From: Kluyvera sp046569695
Lineage (GTDB): Bacteria; Pseudomonadota; Gammaproteobacteria; Enterobacterales; Enterobacteriaceae
Assembly (NCBI RefSeq): GCF_046569695.1
Contig: NZ_JBKHUI010000001.1
Coordinates: forward strand, 62,001 to 126,000
Direction of reading: 5' to 3'
Length of the DNA: 64,000 nt
Both the position numbers and the translations under genes were made by a program. Each line of letters starts with the position of its first letter. The first letter of the stretch is position 1. Positions 52,233 through 60,740 of the stretch are shown piece after piece. The notes beneath the pieces are model-generated. The model was not told the origin of the DNA and did not search any database. It saw nothing but the letters and a program-made list of their open reading frames with translations.

Positions 52233-52817
52233 CTAAACGCGGGCAATGCCCAAACTTTCCCGTGAATAGAGTCCTGAAGTCGTCACCAGTCGATTAATTA
52301 AATCGGCAATACTCAATCGGGAAACGTTGCTACCAGAGAAACACTCTCCTTTATGCGTTAATTCATAATCCACTTCACTTCCGTTAGTAAACCAGGCGGG
52401 GCGGATCAACGTATAGTCCAGCTCGGATGCTTCAATAACGGCGGCGGATTCTCGGTACGGGGTTAATACGCTACCGTGATTTTCACCTGGAATTTCATCG
52501 TAAATACCCATTGAGGTAATAAAAATCAGTCTGTTAATTCCGGTTGATGTCATCGCCTGAACGATACATTGCGCCTGGTGCTTCATATTTCCAGATAGAT
52601 TGGCATAAACCACATCCTGGCCTTGCATGGCGGTTGTTAGTTGTTCCGCGTTGAGCACATCGCCATCAACGATCGTCACTCGAGAGGGGGCAGGATTGTT
52701 TAAGCGTTTGGCGTTGCGTAAGTACAGGGTGAGATGAGCATCGCTGTTGTCCAGCAGATAGCGTGTTGCCACCCGCGCCAGGGAACCCGCGGCTCCCAAA
52801 ATCAATACGTTAGTCAT
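52233..52817 (-). CDS. NAD(P)-binding atypical SDR (NmrA/YwnB-like)
   Basis: 194-residue atypical short-chain dehydrogenase. The nucleotide loop LGAAGSLARVATRYLLD is at the N-terminus, and NRLIFITSMGIYDEIPG and YTLIRPAWFTNGSEVDY follow. It may be a reductase or a redox-sensing regulator. AAAGAGATATCAAA precedes the ATG. It forms an operon with the SnoaL-like gene. Confidence 0.87.
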   Translation of the reverse strand: MTNVLILGAAGSLARVATRYLLDNSDAHLTLYLRNAKRLNNPAPSRVTIVDGDVLNAEQLTTAMQGQDVVYANLSGNMKHQAQCIVQAMTSTGINRLIFITSMGIYDEIPGENHGSVLTPYRESAAVIEASELDYTLIRPAWFTNGSEVDYELTHKGECFSGSNVSRLSIADLINRLVTTSGLYSRESLGIARV

Positions 52818-53210
52818 TTTGATATCTCTTTCGTCATCAGAATGAGGAAAGTATAAAACGCGTGTTTATCATTGTATGTGGATTAGTTTTGCTTTCAGAA
52901 TTCAATAATCTGGAATAATCATTTTCAGGTTAACCAGGGGCACAGCTAAAGAATATTGAATTCGCCGTTAAGTAGGCGAGGGGAGTTGACCAGAATCATC
53001 CGCCGTTGGTACGTTGCCTATCGGCAAAACGTCGAATCATTTCTCCTGTGGGAATGTTTGATCTGAAATTGCCGATATGCGTTAAGGTCGCTGCGACGAT
53101 CCGCAATATTATTTCCAAAACAGGAAAGCCTTCCGCTGCTTCAACTGTGTGTGTGTTTGACATCGCGTAGTTGGGGCATTTTGTTCAACAACGAGCATGG
53201 CCCGCTAACG
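52818..53210. other. Gene-poor interval
   Basis: 393 bases without a supported gene between divergent neighbours. A 55-codon minus-strand frame (ATG 53163 to TGA 52996, beginning MSNTHTVEAAEGFPVLEIIL) is open but has no ribosome-binding site and no recognised family; it could be a remnant or chance. Confidence 0.4.
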
Positions 53211-53831
53211 ATGAAATTGATACTTGTTCGACACGCAGAAACAGAGTGGAATTTGGAAGGAATTATTCAGGGGCACAGCGATAGCTCCTTGACCTGTCGG
53301 GGTTTGCGTGAAACATCCGTCCTACTGGCAGCGTTTAGTGCAGGTGAGTATCAAATAGAGCATGTTTACGCTTCTCCGCTTGGACGTGCCTGGCAAATGG
53401 GGCAAAGCCTGGCTGAACACTTTCGCTGTTCACTGACGGCTGAACCGGCCCTTAAAGAGCAGGCCTTTGGTCAGTTTGAAGGTATGCCGTTAGAACTACT
53501 CAGACAAAAACATCCGAACGATGCAAATTCGTTATTCAGGCTGGATGCAGAGTATTGTCCACCTGGGGGGGAATCACTGGCGCATGCTTCTCAGCGAGTT
53601 ATGCGTTTTTTACAAAACCTGGAAGATACCTCATCACATCAACAAACAATATGTATTGTGTCTCACGGGCATGTCAGCCAGGGCATTCTGGCAATTCTTA
53701 AAGAAGGGACTGTCAATAGTTTCCCTCGTTATGCTCACCCCAATGCAAGTTATTCTGTTATCGACCTGATTAATGGAAAATGTGTCGGCCTAAAGTGGGG
53801 GATAGCTACACATTTACGTCACCTGAATTAG
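53211..53831 (+). CDS. Histidine phosphatase family protein
   Basis: 206-residue phosphoglycerate-mutase-like histidine phosphatase. The nucleophile motif LVRHAETEWN is at residues 5-14, the acid region is EQAFGQFEGMPLE, and the second His lies in CIVSHGHVSQGI near residue 150. Substrate unknown; relatives act on phosphosugars or alpha-ribazole phosphate. ATG 53211 directly starts the family sequence; the in-frame start at 53151 adds 20 unlike residues. No strong ribosome-binding site is seen. Confidence 0.87.
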   Translation: MKLILVRHAETEWNLEGIIQGHSDSSLTCRGLRETSVLLAAFSAGEYQIEHVYASPLGRAWQMGQSLAEHFRCSLTAEPALKEQAFGQFEGMPLELLRQKHPNDANSLFRLDAEYCPPGGESLAHASQRVMRFLQNLEDTSSHQQTICIVSHGHVSQGILAILKEGTVNSFPRYAHPNASYSVIDLINGKCVGLKWGIATHLRHLN

Positions 53832-53917
53832 TCGTTATCTTTCAATCATTGAAAACCCATCCTGCAAGATGTCATCATTATTTAAGCACAATGTCCGTTC
53901 CTCGCTTACAGCGGACC

Positions 53918-54508
53918 TCATTTCTCTTGGCTGTAACCGGAGAGGCGGCGCTCAAGATTGCTCTGAACCTGCGGCCATTCATCATCAATTATGCTGTACC
54001 GTATGGAAGTACGTTTTCGACCATCGGGCATAATTCGTTCATTTCTGATGATACTTTCCTGGATCGCGCCAATACGGAGAATGGCTGCCTGAGAACGTTC
54101 ATTCAATACATCAGTCGTAAACTGAACGCGAACACACTTAAGTTGCTCAAAGGCGTATCGCAGCAGTAACAGTTTACTCTCGGTATTTGCAGCGGTTTTT
54201 TGCCAGCTTTGCGAATACCAGGTATGACCAATTTCGAGTTTTCGGTTTTCGCGATCAATCTTCCATAAACGCGTTGACCCAATGACACGTTGGTCGGATG
54301 AGAGCGTTACAGCAAACGGCATGACAGTGCCTTCGGCTTGCCCCTTCAGGGCTTTCTGAATGTACGAATCAGCGGTGTCAGCAGACGGGACTACCGTAAA
54401 TGGCAGGGACCAAAGTTCACCATCTTCAGCCGCATCAATCAAAAGCTGTGCATCAGTTTTAAGTAGAGGACGGAGCGTTACAAGAGAACCTTGTAAGGTA
54501 GGGGTCAT
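53918..54508 (-). CDS. GNAT acetyltransferase, RimJ/RimL-like
   Basis: 196-residue GNAT protein of the RimJ/RimL-like group: GSLVTLRPLLKTDAQLLIDA at the N-terminus, VIGSTRLWKIDRENRKLEIG as the central strands, and CVRVQFTTDVLNERSQAAIL near residue 130 carrying the usual N-R/S-Q acetyl-CoA helix. It may acetylate a small molecule or a protein N-terminus. No clear ribosome-binding site precedes ATG 54508. Confidence 0.85.
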   Translation of the reverse strand: MTPTLQGSLVTLRPLLKTDAQLLIDAAEDGELWSLPFTVVPSADTADSYIQKALKGQAEGTVMPFAVTLSSDQRVIGSTRLWKIDRENRKLEIGHTWYSQSWQKTAANTESKLLLLRYAFEQLKCVRVQFTTDVLNERSQAAILRIGAIQESIIRNERIMPDGRKRTSIRYSIIDDEWPQVQSNLERRLSGYSQEK

Positions 54509-54619
54509 ATTTGTGGCCTTACGGTTATTTTACGTAGACGAAGCAGCACTTAAACATCATGTCAGCAAACAAACGATGTGGGAGGTGCTTACACTATGAT
54601 TTTATGCGAACCATCTTGG

Positions 54620-54661
54620 TTCATGAAACCATGAATGCAATTTAACATAATATACATTATG
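54620..54661. promoter_or_regulatory. Two perfect palindromes upstream of the GNAT gene
   Basis: TTCATG-AAAC-CATGAA (54620-54635) and CATAAT-ATAC-ATTATG (54646-54661) have the same 6-4-6 geometry, with centres 26 bp apart. They lie in the 262-base gap 54509-54770, which holds no gene. Operators of an unidentified regulator are possible. Confidence 0.4.
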
Positions 54662-54770
54662 CGTACTAACGTAGAATCAGGCCAAATCCAACATTCTGCG
54701 GCTGTGATTGTGTTACTCGAAATCCGGCTTATTTTAGCCTCACAACCGCAGCTTCACCGAAAAACTCAAC

Positions 54771-55241
54771 CTACAGCTGCTGTTTTACCAATCCGCCGTT
54801 ATCGCTAAACGTTACCCATGCCATCGCACCATTCACTAACGACATCTGCGGCGGTACGTGTCCGATATCAACATCGTACAGCACCGGGATGTTCACATCC
54901 CCCAATGCGGATTGCAGCGCGTCGAGATAATTTTGTTGATTGGCATCGCTAGCTCTGCCAACCATGATACCGCTGATATTTTTAAACCAGCCCTGCAAAC
55001 GTAAACTGTATAGCGCCCGCGTTAATTCACACGGTGCCTCATTAATTCGGCAGCCCGCTGGTGCTTATCGGCACTCTTATTGACGTAGACAGTGCCCCTC
55101 GATCACCCTAAATCCCTTAGCCCGGATTGCAGCAATGGTAAGATCTAACCGTGGATGCAGATGTGCGGGCACACCGGACGATGGCGCGGTGATCGCGATG
55201 GTATCACCAGAAACTAACCTGGACGGAAAGCGTATTTTCAT
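54771..55241 (-). pseudogene. LD-carboxypeptidase (S66) remnant
   Basis: The start (MKIRFPSRLVSGDTIAITAP, then SSGVPAHLHPRLD) from ATG 55241 is the N-terminus of an S66 muropeptide carboxypeptidase or MccF-like peptidase. After GHCLR the frame is lost at 55077; a shifted frame continues as NKSADKHQRAAELMR. The next recognisable part is the C-terminus (APCELTRALYSLRLQGWFKN, VPVLYDVDIGHVPPQ-like VLYDVDIGHVPPQ). About half of the protein, including the catalytic Ser region, is deleted. Confidence 0.82.
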
Positions 55242-55318
55242 GGGATATTTCCTTATTAACACGTTAAGAACATATCCCAGAAACACCAAGCCCTACAACG
55301 CCGCTAAGGAAATTGATG

Positions 55319-56077
55319 ATGTCTGACTGGAACCCAACGCTGTATCTACAGTTTGGCGCAGAACGCTCAAGACCTGCTGCTGAACTGCTGGCTCGCGTTC
55401 AACTGAATGATGTTGTTTCCGCAATCGATCTTGGCTGTGGACCAGGCAACAGCACTGCGTTATTACATCACCGCTGGCCAAACGCCAACATCACCGGGAT
55501 TGATTCGTCGCCATCGATGCTTGAGGAGGCACGAAAGCTATTGCCAGGCTGTCATTTTATTGAAGACGATATCCGCCATTTCCAGCCGCAAACGCCCCCC
55601 GATCTGATTTATGCCAACGCTTCGCTCCAGTGGATTTCCGGTCATGATACGTTGCTTCCATACCTCGTTAGTCTGCTGAAAGATAAAGGATTTCTTGCTA
55701 TTCAGATGCCTTATAACTGGGATGAACCTTCCCACGTATTGATGCGTGAAGTCGCTCAGGAACAAGGGCATCCGAATCGTGGACGCGACCCGCTACCCAG
55801 CGTGCATGCTTATTACGACATCCTCAGTCATGCCGGTTGTGAAGCCGATATCTGGCGTACGACCTATTACCACAAGATGGATTCACATCAGGCGATTATT
55901 GATTGGGTCAGCGCGACCGGGCTGCGACCGTGGATACAGGATCTGGATGAGCAAGAAAAGCAGCAGTATCTCGCGCGTTATCACCAACGTCTGCAGGAGT
56001 CTTACCCGCAGCAAGCCGACGGAAAAATACTGCTGGCCTTCCCGCGTCTCTTTATGGTGGCGCAGCGAACCAACTGA
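55319..56077 (+). CDS. tam: Trans-aconitate 2-methyltransferase Tam
   Basis: 252-residue SAM-dependent methyltransferase closely matching E. coli Tam, which methylates trans-aconitate, a citric-acid-cycle by-product that inhibits aconitase. Motif I is AIDLGCGPGNSTALLHHRWP near residue 35, followed by GIDSSPSMLEEAR and IYANASLQWI. The start at 55319 (MSDWNP) has AAGGAA eight bases upstream; TTG 55313 and ATG 55316 are less likely. In E. coli it adjoins yneE; here the two are 35 kb apart. Confidence 0.94.
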   Translation: MSDWNPTLYLQFGAERSRPAAELLARVQLNDVVSAIDLGCGPGNSTALLHHRWPNANITGIDSSPSMLEEARKLLPGCHFIEDDIRHFQPQTPPDLIYANASLQWISGHDTLLPYLVSLLKDKGFLAIQMPYNWDEPSHVLMREVAQEQGHPNRGRDPLPSVHAYYDILSHAGCEADIWRTTYYHKMDSHQAIIDWVSATGLRPWIQDLDEQEKQQYLARYHQRLQESYPQQADGKILLAFPRLFMVAQRTN

Positions 56078-56117
56078 AGGCAAACGTGATACCGGGTTTC
56101 CGGTATCACTATCCAGG

Positions 56118-56834
56118 TTAAATATCGTGAACCGCAAAAATTCGCGCCAGCGCCCTTCTTCCCTCGCGGGTAAAACGGACTTCCCGATAACCTTCAATAC
56201 GCTCAACCCAGCCATGAGATTCAAAAGCGGTCAGCAGCGCGGCGCCGGCATTGCCGCCCAGATGCGGGCGACGTTCGCTCCAGTCGAGACAGGCGCAGGC
56301 GGTTTTTCGCCGGGTTTGGGTTTTTAACGTCGCGCCAATCTGTTGAAAGCCAGCAAGTCCCACGGGTGAAAGCGCGGTTCCCTCTGAGGTAAACCAACCT
56401 TGTTCCTGCATAAAGGCGTAAAGACTCACGGCAACCTCACCGGCCAGGTGATCGTAACAGGTACGCGCCTTACGCAAATGTACCGGCGTGCTGATTTTCA
56501 TCGTCGGCTGTGCACGCATGGAAACGCCCATCAGCGTCTCCAGTAACGTAGCGACCTCGCTGCCCGCCAGTCGATAATAGCGGTGTCGTCCCTGCGACAA
56601 ACAGCCGATCAGTCGCCCCTGTACTAACTTTGCCAGATGCGCACTGGCAGTGGATGGCGCAACGTTGGCCACCGCGCTCAATTCCGTCGCGGTCCAGGCT
56701 CTGCCATCCATCAGGGCACACAGCATACTAACCCGCGAAGGGTCAGCAATCGCAGCGGCCACTTCTGACATGGCGGTTTCAAGCACCTCGGCGTCATTCT
56801 GCGCCGAGGAACGGCTGAGGGGTTTATTCATCAT
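56118..56834 (-). CDS. ArsR-family winged-helix regulator
   Basis: 238-residue ArsR-type regulator. The winged helix covers about residues 20-100 (ADPSRVSMLCALMDGRAWTA, then SAVANVAPSTASAHL). The C-terminal part (RTCYDHLAGEVAVSLYAFMQ and CACLDWSERRPHLGGNAG) matches a longer ArsR subgroup; no metal-site cysteine cluster is evident. Its start (ATG 56834 or 56831) lies 18-21 bp from the boundary of the 987-bp repeat at 56853. Its original promoter has therefore probably been replaced by repeat sequence. Confidence 0.85.
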   Translation of the reverse strand: MMNKPLSRSSAQNDAEVLETAMSEVAAAIADPSRVSMLCALMDGRAWTATELSAVANVAPSTASAHLAKLVQGRLIGCLSQGRHRYYRLAGSEVATLLETLMGVSMRAQPTMKISTPVHLRKARTCYDHLAGEVAVSLYAFMQEQGWFTSEGTALSPVGLAGFQQIGATLKTQTRRKTACACLDWSERRPHLGGNAGAALLTAFESHGWVERIEGYREVRFTREGRRALARIFAVHDI

Positions 56835-57192
56835 TGTCCGGTGATGTGAGCGAACAGGGGTTTTCACGTTTCACCGGAGACCAGGCTTTACCTGACGCAA
56901 ATTCTTCCAGCGTGTACATCTTAGTGAACGGAACAGGCGTTACACAGTGCGTATGCAACATGGTTTTTCGATAAAGCTTCATTTCCATAATATAAATGGT
57001 CGAGAGTGACTCATTTGTATTTCTGGTCATGTGACTCTGTGTTTCATAATTGCTCAGAAACGGCTGTAGCTTCACATCCACCAGGGGGGATTTATGCCTG
57101 CTGGAGTCCATGCGATAAATACACAGGTCATACAGCAAAGAATCAGCCGGAACATTAGAGTTAATACGGGTACTGAGATGGTAAACAGCCAT
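56824..57192 (-). pseudogene. Truncated effector, copy 2 (N-terminal region only)
   Basis: The frame matches the 41-42 kb effector for its first 113 residues (to KRENPC), then crosses the repeat boundary and ends after nine unrelated residues (SLTSPDNDE). The cysteine-peptidase domain and the immunity gene are absent. A short product with only the putative docking region could still be made and might compete for the PAAR protein. Confidence 0.88.
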
Positions 57193-57839
57193 AATTAATC
57201 CATTAATATATGCAGGTTAATATTTTCTGCGGATTCAGCATAATGCCATCCGGTAACCCCGTGTTCATCGGTAACAGCAGCTTCAGAACGTCCGTCCGGG
57301 AATATCAGAGTGTAGCGGCAACCAGCCATTAGCTGGCCATCGTCACCGGCGCACTGAAAGCGAATACAGTTCCGGGCGCCGGAATCCTGTGCCTGCTGCG
57401 CCGGGACAGGCGACTGAAGGGTATTGCGGGAGGTCAGAGAGCCGGTGCCTGTGCTGGTAGTCTGCGTGGCTGAACCGTACACATAGTGATCTGGGCAACG
57501 GCACAGCACTCTGTCACCTGTGGCCGCATACGCTTTGCCTTCTTCTGCCCAGTCCTGCGCGGAGGCCAGAATTTCAAAATACCCGTTACATTTGCTGCAT
57601 GATGCCTTGTCGCCGGTCCGGGCTATTGCTTTACTTCCTTCAAACCAGGACGCAGTCGCTGAAATGATGTCTCCGTAACTCGTTTTATCACCAAGACAGG
57701 CCAGTGCTCTTGCCATCATTAATCCCTCAATATATAAGCGGTTATACTCACCGGCATCATACAATAATCACAACTTAACCAAAATCTTCGGCTTCTGGTT
57801 GCCGGTACAGTGCCTGAATTCGGCATATCTGGGAGGGGC
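56853..57839. repeat. 987-bp direct repeat, copy 2
   Basis: Same sequence and orientation as 41,892-42,878, offset 14,961. It holds the effector 5' part, the PAAR gene and the recombinase tail. At its left edge the ArsR gene region begins; at its right edge (57840) the recombinase reading continues, unlike copy 1. Confidence 0.93.
57195..57716 (-). CDS. PAAR-domain spike-tip protein, copy 2
   Basis: 173-residue protein identical in predicted sequence to the one at 42,234-42,755: a PAAR domain, linker and 65-residue C-terminal extension. Being intact, it could still cap a type VI spike, but its cognate effector here is truncated. Start choice as in copy 1 (ATG 57716 or 57719, GAGGG upstream). 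Confidence 0.88.
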   Translation of the reverse strand: MARALACLGDKTSYGDIISATASWFEGSKAIARTGDKASCSKCNGYFEILASAQDWAEEGKAYAATGDRVLCRCPDHYVYGSATQTTSTGTGSLTSRNTLQSPVPAQQAQDSGARNCIRFQCAGDDGQLMAGCRYTLIFPDGRSEAAVTDEHGVTGWHYAESAENINLHILMD

Positions 57840-58157
57840 AGTACCCTGTCGCATCTGCCGTTTCACGGATGCTCAGCTTCCTGAACTGCCGGTAGTACAG
57901 GACTTTCTGATGCCGTTCCTGATCGGCCTGTTTTCCCCGGTATTTACGCATTGTATGTGCCCGCTCAATTCCCTGCTTCTGTCGCTGGCGGCGGCTCAGC
58001 CAGTCCTTATGCGACATCGCGGCCATCAGGTCGATAAGCATGTTATTGATGGCGGTCATCACGGCGCGGGTGACTGGGTCAGCCTTTATCTGACAGCGCC
58101 TGCCATGAGGTGGGCACATCCAGGCTGACAATCCGCAGCTCGTTTTGCTCGATCTGC
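57775..58157 (-). pseudogene. Serine recombinase remnant
   Basis: The minus strand encodes the C-terminal half of a resolvase/invertase-type recombinase: SKQIEQNELRIVSLDVPTSW in one frame, then after a frameshift near 58095 DPVTRAVMTAINNMLIDLMA, KDWLSRRQRQKQGIERA, and the DNA-binding helix-turn-helix KLSIRETADATGYCPSQICR. The catalytic Ser domain is missing; the fragment begins at the end of the monooxygenase gene (58158). A mobile-element origin of the PAAR island is suggested. Confidence 0.8.
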
Positions 58158-58448
58158 TTACTCGCGAATTACCTGAACCACCCGAATACGGTAGCTGGCA
58201 AAGATCGTTTCCCGCCCTTCACGCTGCGCAGCCTGATGCAGAACGTTGCGTTTCCAGGCAAGAACCGCATCTTCGTTTTCCCACCAGGAAAGCGATAGAA
58301 TTTTGCCCTCGGTGCTCAGGCTCTGAAAGCGTTCAATGTCGATAAATCCCTCGATTTTTTCGAGTTCATGACGAAGTTCAGCGGCGAGTTCAAGGTAGCG
58401 TGCTTGCCTTTCGGCAACGGCATGAGCTTCAAAAAGTACGGCAATCAT
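58158..58448 (-). CDS. Antibiotic-biosynthesis-monooxygenase-domain protein
   Basis: 96-residue ABM-fold (ferredoxin-like alpha/beta) protein: MIAVLFEAHAVAERQARYLE, FIDIERFQSL, and LSLSWWENEDAVLAWKRN. Such small dimeric proteins act as cofactor-free monooxygenases or in stress defence. AAGGAG lies seven bases before ATG 58448, favouring this over the longer frame to 58478. The last codons run directly into the recombinase remnant, so a few C-terminal residues may have been replaced. Confidence 0.85.
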   Translation of the reverse strand: MIAVLFEAHAVAERQARYLELAAELRHELEKIEGFIDIERFQSLSTEGKILSLSWWENEDAVLAWKRNVLHQAAQREGRETIFASYRIRVVQVIRE

Positions 58449-58532
58449 CGTGGTCTCCTTTCGGTGGAATGAGCCCACTATAGCGTGCTGCCGTCTTGAT
58501 ACTTCGATGGGGAACGAAATGTGAATGTCGCG

Positions 58533-59432
58533 TTAGCGTAAATCATCCAGCAGGCTATCCACCCACGCAGCAAACACGCGAACCTTGTGCGACAAATGGC
58601 GGTGCGGATACATCAGCGATAATCGTCTCCGCGGGCATGGGAAATGAGGCAACACTTCAACCAACTGGCCGCTGTCGATATAGGGCTGCAAAAAGAAATT
58701 CATCCCCTGTAATAACCCTAAACCCGCCAGTCCGGCGGCAATGTATACCTCGGAATTATCGAGGATAAGCTTGCCCGGTAGCGAGATCTCCTCCACGCCC
58801 ATCGCCGATTCAAAACGCCAGGGCATCACCTGCCGGCTGCTGCTGTTGATCCAATTAACGCCCTGGTGGTGTACCCGAAGGTCGTCCAGGGTTTGCGGCG
58901 TGCCGTGGCGGGCAAGGTATTCAGGGCTGGCGCAGGTTGTCATTTTGATATTGCCGAGGGAGCGCGCAACATAATCACCATCATCCAGGTCACCCATTCG
59001 CAATACGCAGTCTAGCCCATCGCGCAACATGTCCCGCCGCATGTCGGAACTGCTGAGAATAAGCTCAAGATTCGGATGTGCGGCATACAAGGAAGGCAAA
59101 TTCGGCACTACTACCAGGCGAGCGAAGGCGATAGGCATATCCACACGCAGCTGGCCGTGCAGCGGACGGTCAGGTGAAAATGACTCCAGCAGATCGCCGG
59201 CCTGTGCCAGCAGTGGCTTACTACGACGGTAAAATTCTTCCCCTTCCGGCGTCAGATAGATACGCCGGGTCGTGCGCTGCAATAGCCGCACCCCACTCTC
59301 TTTTTCCAGCTGCTGAACAGCTTTAGTCACCGCTGGACGGTGAATCTGCAGGTTTTCGGCAGCCTGGCTGAAGCTACCCGCATCGACGATCTCAATAAAA
59401 ATTTTAATGTTTTCAAACAGATTTATTTGCAT
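58533..59432 (-). CDS. LysR-family regulator
   Basis: 299-residue LysR-type regulator. The HTH lies in FIEIVDAGSFSQAAENLQIH and RPAVTKAVQQLEKESG; the effector domain includes RLVVVPNLPSLYAAHPNLEL. It is divergent from the flavin-dependent oxidoreductase gene (143-bp gap) and probably regulates it. ATG 59432 begins the usual family start (NLFENIKIF); an ATG at 59444 is also open. Confidence 0.9.
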   Translation of the reverse strand: MQINLFENIKIFIEIVDAGSFSQAAENLQIHRPAVTKAVQQLEKESGVRLLQRTTRRIYLTPEGEEFYRRSKPLLAQAGDLLESFSPDRPLHGQLRVDMPIAFARLVVVPNLPSLYAAHPNLELILSSSDMRRDMLRDGLDCVLRMGDLDDGDYVARSLGNIKMTTCASPEYLARHGTPQTLDDLRVHHQGVNWINSSSRQVMPWRFESAMGVEEISLPGKLILDNSEVYIAAGLAGLGLLQGMNFFLQPYIDSGQLVEVLPHFPCPRRRLSLMYPHRHLSHKVRVFAAWVDSLLDDLR

Positions 59433-59574
59433 GGCGACAGACATCCCGGATGAGGCATTGATTGTTATCTATTTAATAATAGTGATGCACAATTTTCACT
59501 ATTTTTCAGAATAATAAACACGCCTACACTGCACGCATTCCAGCACATCCGCGCTGCAACAAGGAAATAAGATC

Positions 59575-60552
59575 ATGAAAAATAACCGTATCTGCGAAAT
59601 TCTCGGCATTGAAAAACCGGTGATTCAGGGCCCGCTCTCCTGGTTGACCGATGCTCGCCTGGTGGCGGCGGTCAGCAATGCCGGAGGCCTTGGCGTGCTA
59701 GGGCCCAACGCTGGGTTAACCGCCGAAACCGCTGTTTCAACCCCGGAAGCCACAGCGGAGAAAATGCGTGAAGAGATCCGTAAAACCAAAAAACTGACCG
59801 ACAAACCGTTTGGCGTGAACCTGATCCCAACCGCGGAAAACGACATCTGGACGCCTGCGATTCTGCCGGTTATCAAAGAAGAAGCGGTGAAAGCGGTGGT
59901 CTATACCGGATACGGCGATGGCACGATTATTCCGGCGCTGTTTGACGAGCTAAAAGCGGCGGGCATTACCATTATTTATCGTGATATCAACCCTACCCCG
60001 GAAAACACCCGAGCGGCGGAACGTGCCGGCGCGGACATTATCGTGGCGACGGGATTTGATGAAGGTGGTACTTTGCCTGGCACTATTCTGGGGACGTTTT
60101 CTATCGTGCCTTTGATTGCCGACGCGGTGGAAAATGTACCGGTGCTGGCGGCCGGAGGGATCGTCGATAAACGTACGGCTCGCGCGGCGCATGCGCTGGG
60201 TGCAGAAGGCGTTTTTGCCGGCTCGGTCTTTATCAGCACCGAGGAGAGCCGCGTCCCAGCATCGTTGAAGGATAAAATAGTCGCCGCCAACGGCCTGGAC
60301 CTGAGCCTGTTCCGCACCGTACCAGACTACTACCGTTCGCTGCCGGGAACGCTGACCACCACGCTGGTCGAGATGGACAAAGCCGGTGCCAGTAAAGAAG
60401 AACTTGCCACGACCATGGGCGGCCTGCGCGGCCTTCGCGTGGGGATGCTGGAAGGCAATACTGATGAAGGCTATGTCTCTTTAGGAACCGGGATTGGCGG
60501 TATTCGTAAAGTGGCAAGCGTCGCCGAAGTGGTTGAGCAGCTCACCGCCTAA
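59575..60552 (+). CDS. Nitronate-monooxygenase-like FMN oxidoreductase
   Basis: 325-residue TIM-barrel flavoprotein of the 2-nitropropane dioxygenase/nitronate monooxygenase family. Family segments are KPVIQGPLSWLTDARLVAAV, SNAGGLGVLGPNAGL, GADIIVATGFDEGGTLPG (phosphate-binding area) and VLAAGGIVDKRTARAAHALG. The canonical active-site His of the nitronate monooxygenases (GGH motif) reads GFDEGG here, so activity on nitronates is uncertain and an enoyl-reductase-like role is possible. AAGGAAATAAG precedes the ATG. Confidence 0.87.
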   Translation: MKNNRICEILGIEKPVIQGPLSWLTDARLVAAVSNAGGLGVLGPNAGLTAETAVSTPEATAEKMREEIRKTKKLTDKPFGVNLIPTAENDIWTPAILPVIKEEAVKAVVYTGYGDGTIIPALFDELKAAGITIIYRDINPTPENTRAAERAGADIIVATGFDEGGTLPGTILGTFSIVPLIADAVENVPVLAAGGIVDKRTARAAHALGAEGVFAGSVFISTEESRVPASLKDKIVAANGLDLSLFRTVPDYYRSLPGTLTTTLVEMDKAGASKEELATTMGGLRGLRVGMLEGNTDEGYVSLGTGIGGIRKVASVAEVVEQLTA

Positions 60553-60565
60553 GCACAGGATGAGT

Positions 60566-60589
60566 GCGGCCAGGTTAATCCCTGGCCGC
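60566..60589 (+). terminator. Terminator hairpin
   Basis: GCGGCCAGG (60566-60574) pairs with CCTGGCCGC (60581-60589), loop TTAATC. The T tract is weak. It follows the FMN oxidoreductase gene. Confidence 0.6.
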
Positions 60590-60598
60590 AACATCGTT

Positions 60599-60740
60599 CT
60601 ATCTTGCCATCAACCGCTGCATAAACCGCACCGGGTCAATCATCGCCCGCTGATGCGTACCCTCGCCAATCAGCCCATGCCCGTCATGACAACTGACGTG
60701 AAACAGCAAAAAACGCCCTTCGACATGCGTCAAGCAGCGC
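60599..60740 (-). pseudogene. Possible thioesterase C-terminal remnant
   Basis: A minus-strand frame ending at TAG 60599 reads THVEGRFLLFHVSCHDGHGL, then IGEGTHQRAMIDPVRFMQRL. This resembles the end of a hot-dog-fold (FlK-like) thioesterase, where an I-G-x-G-x-H-x-R stretch is typical. No start or N-terminal half exists; the frame merges into a methyltransferase fragment upstream. Confidence 0.5.

Noticed and set aside
52996..53163. 55-codon minus-strand frame
   Set aside because: No ribosome-binding site, no recognised family, and length expected by chance; mentioned only in the gap entry.
41892..57839. Composite transposon flanked by insertion sequences
   Set aside because: The flanking repeats encode PAAR and effector sequence, not a transposase; no terminal inverted repeats or target duplications were seen.
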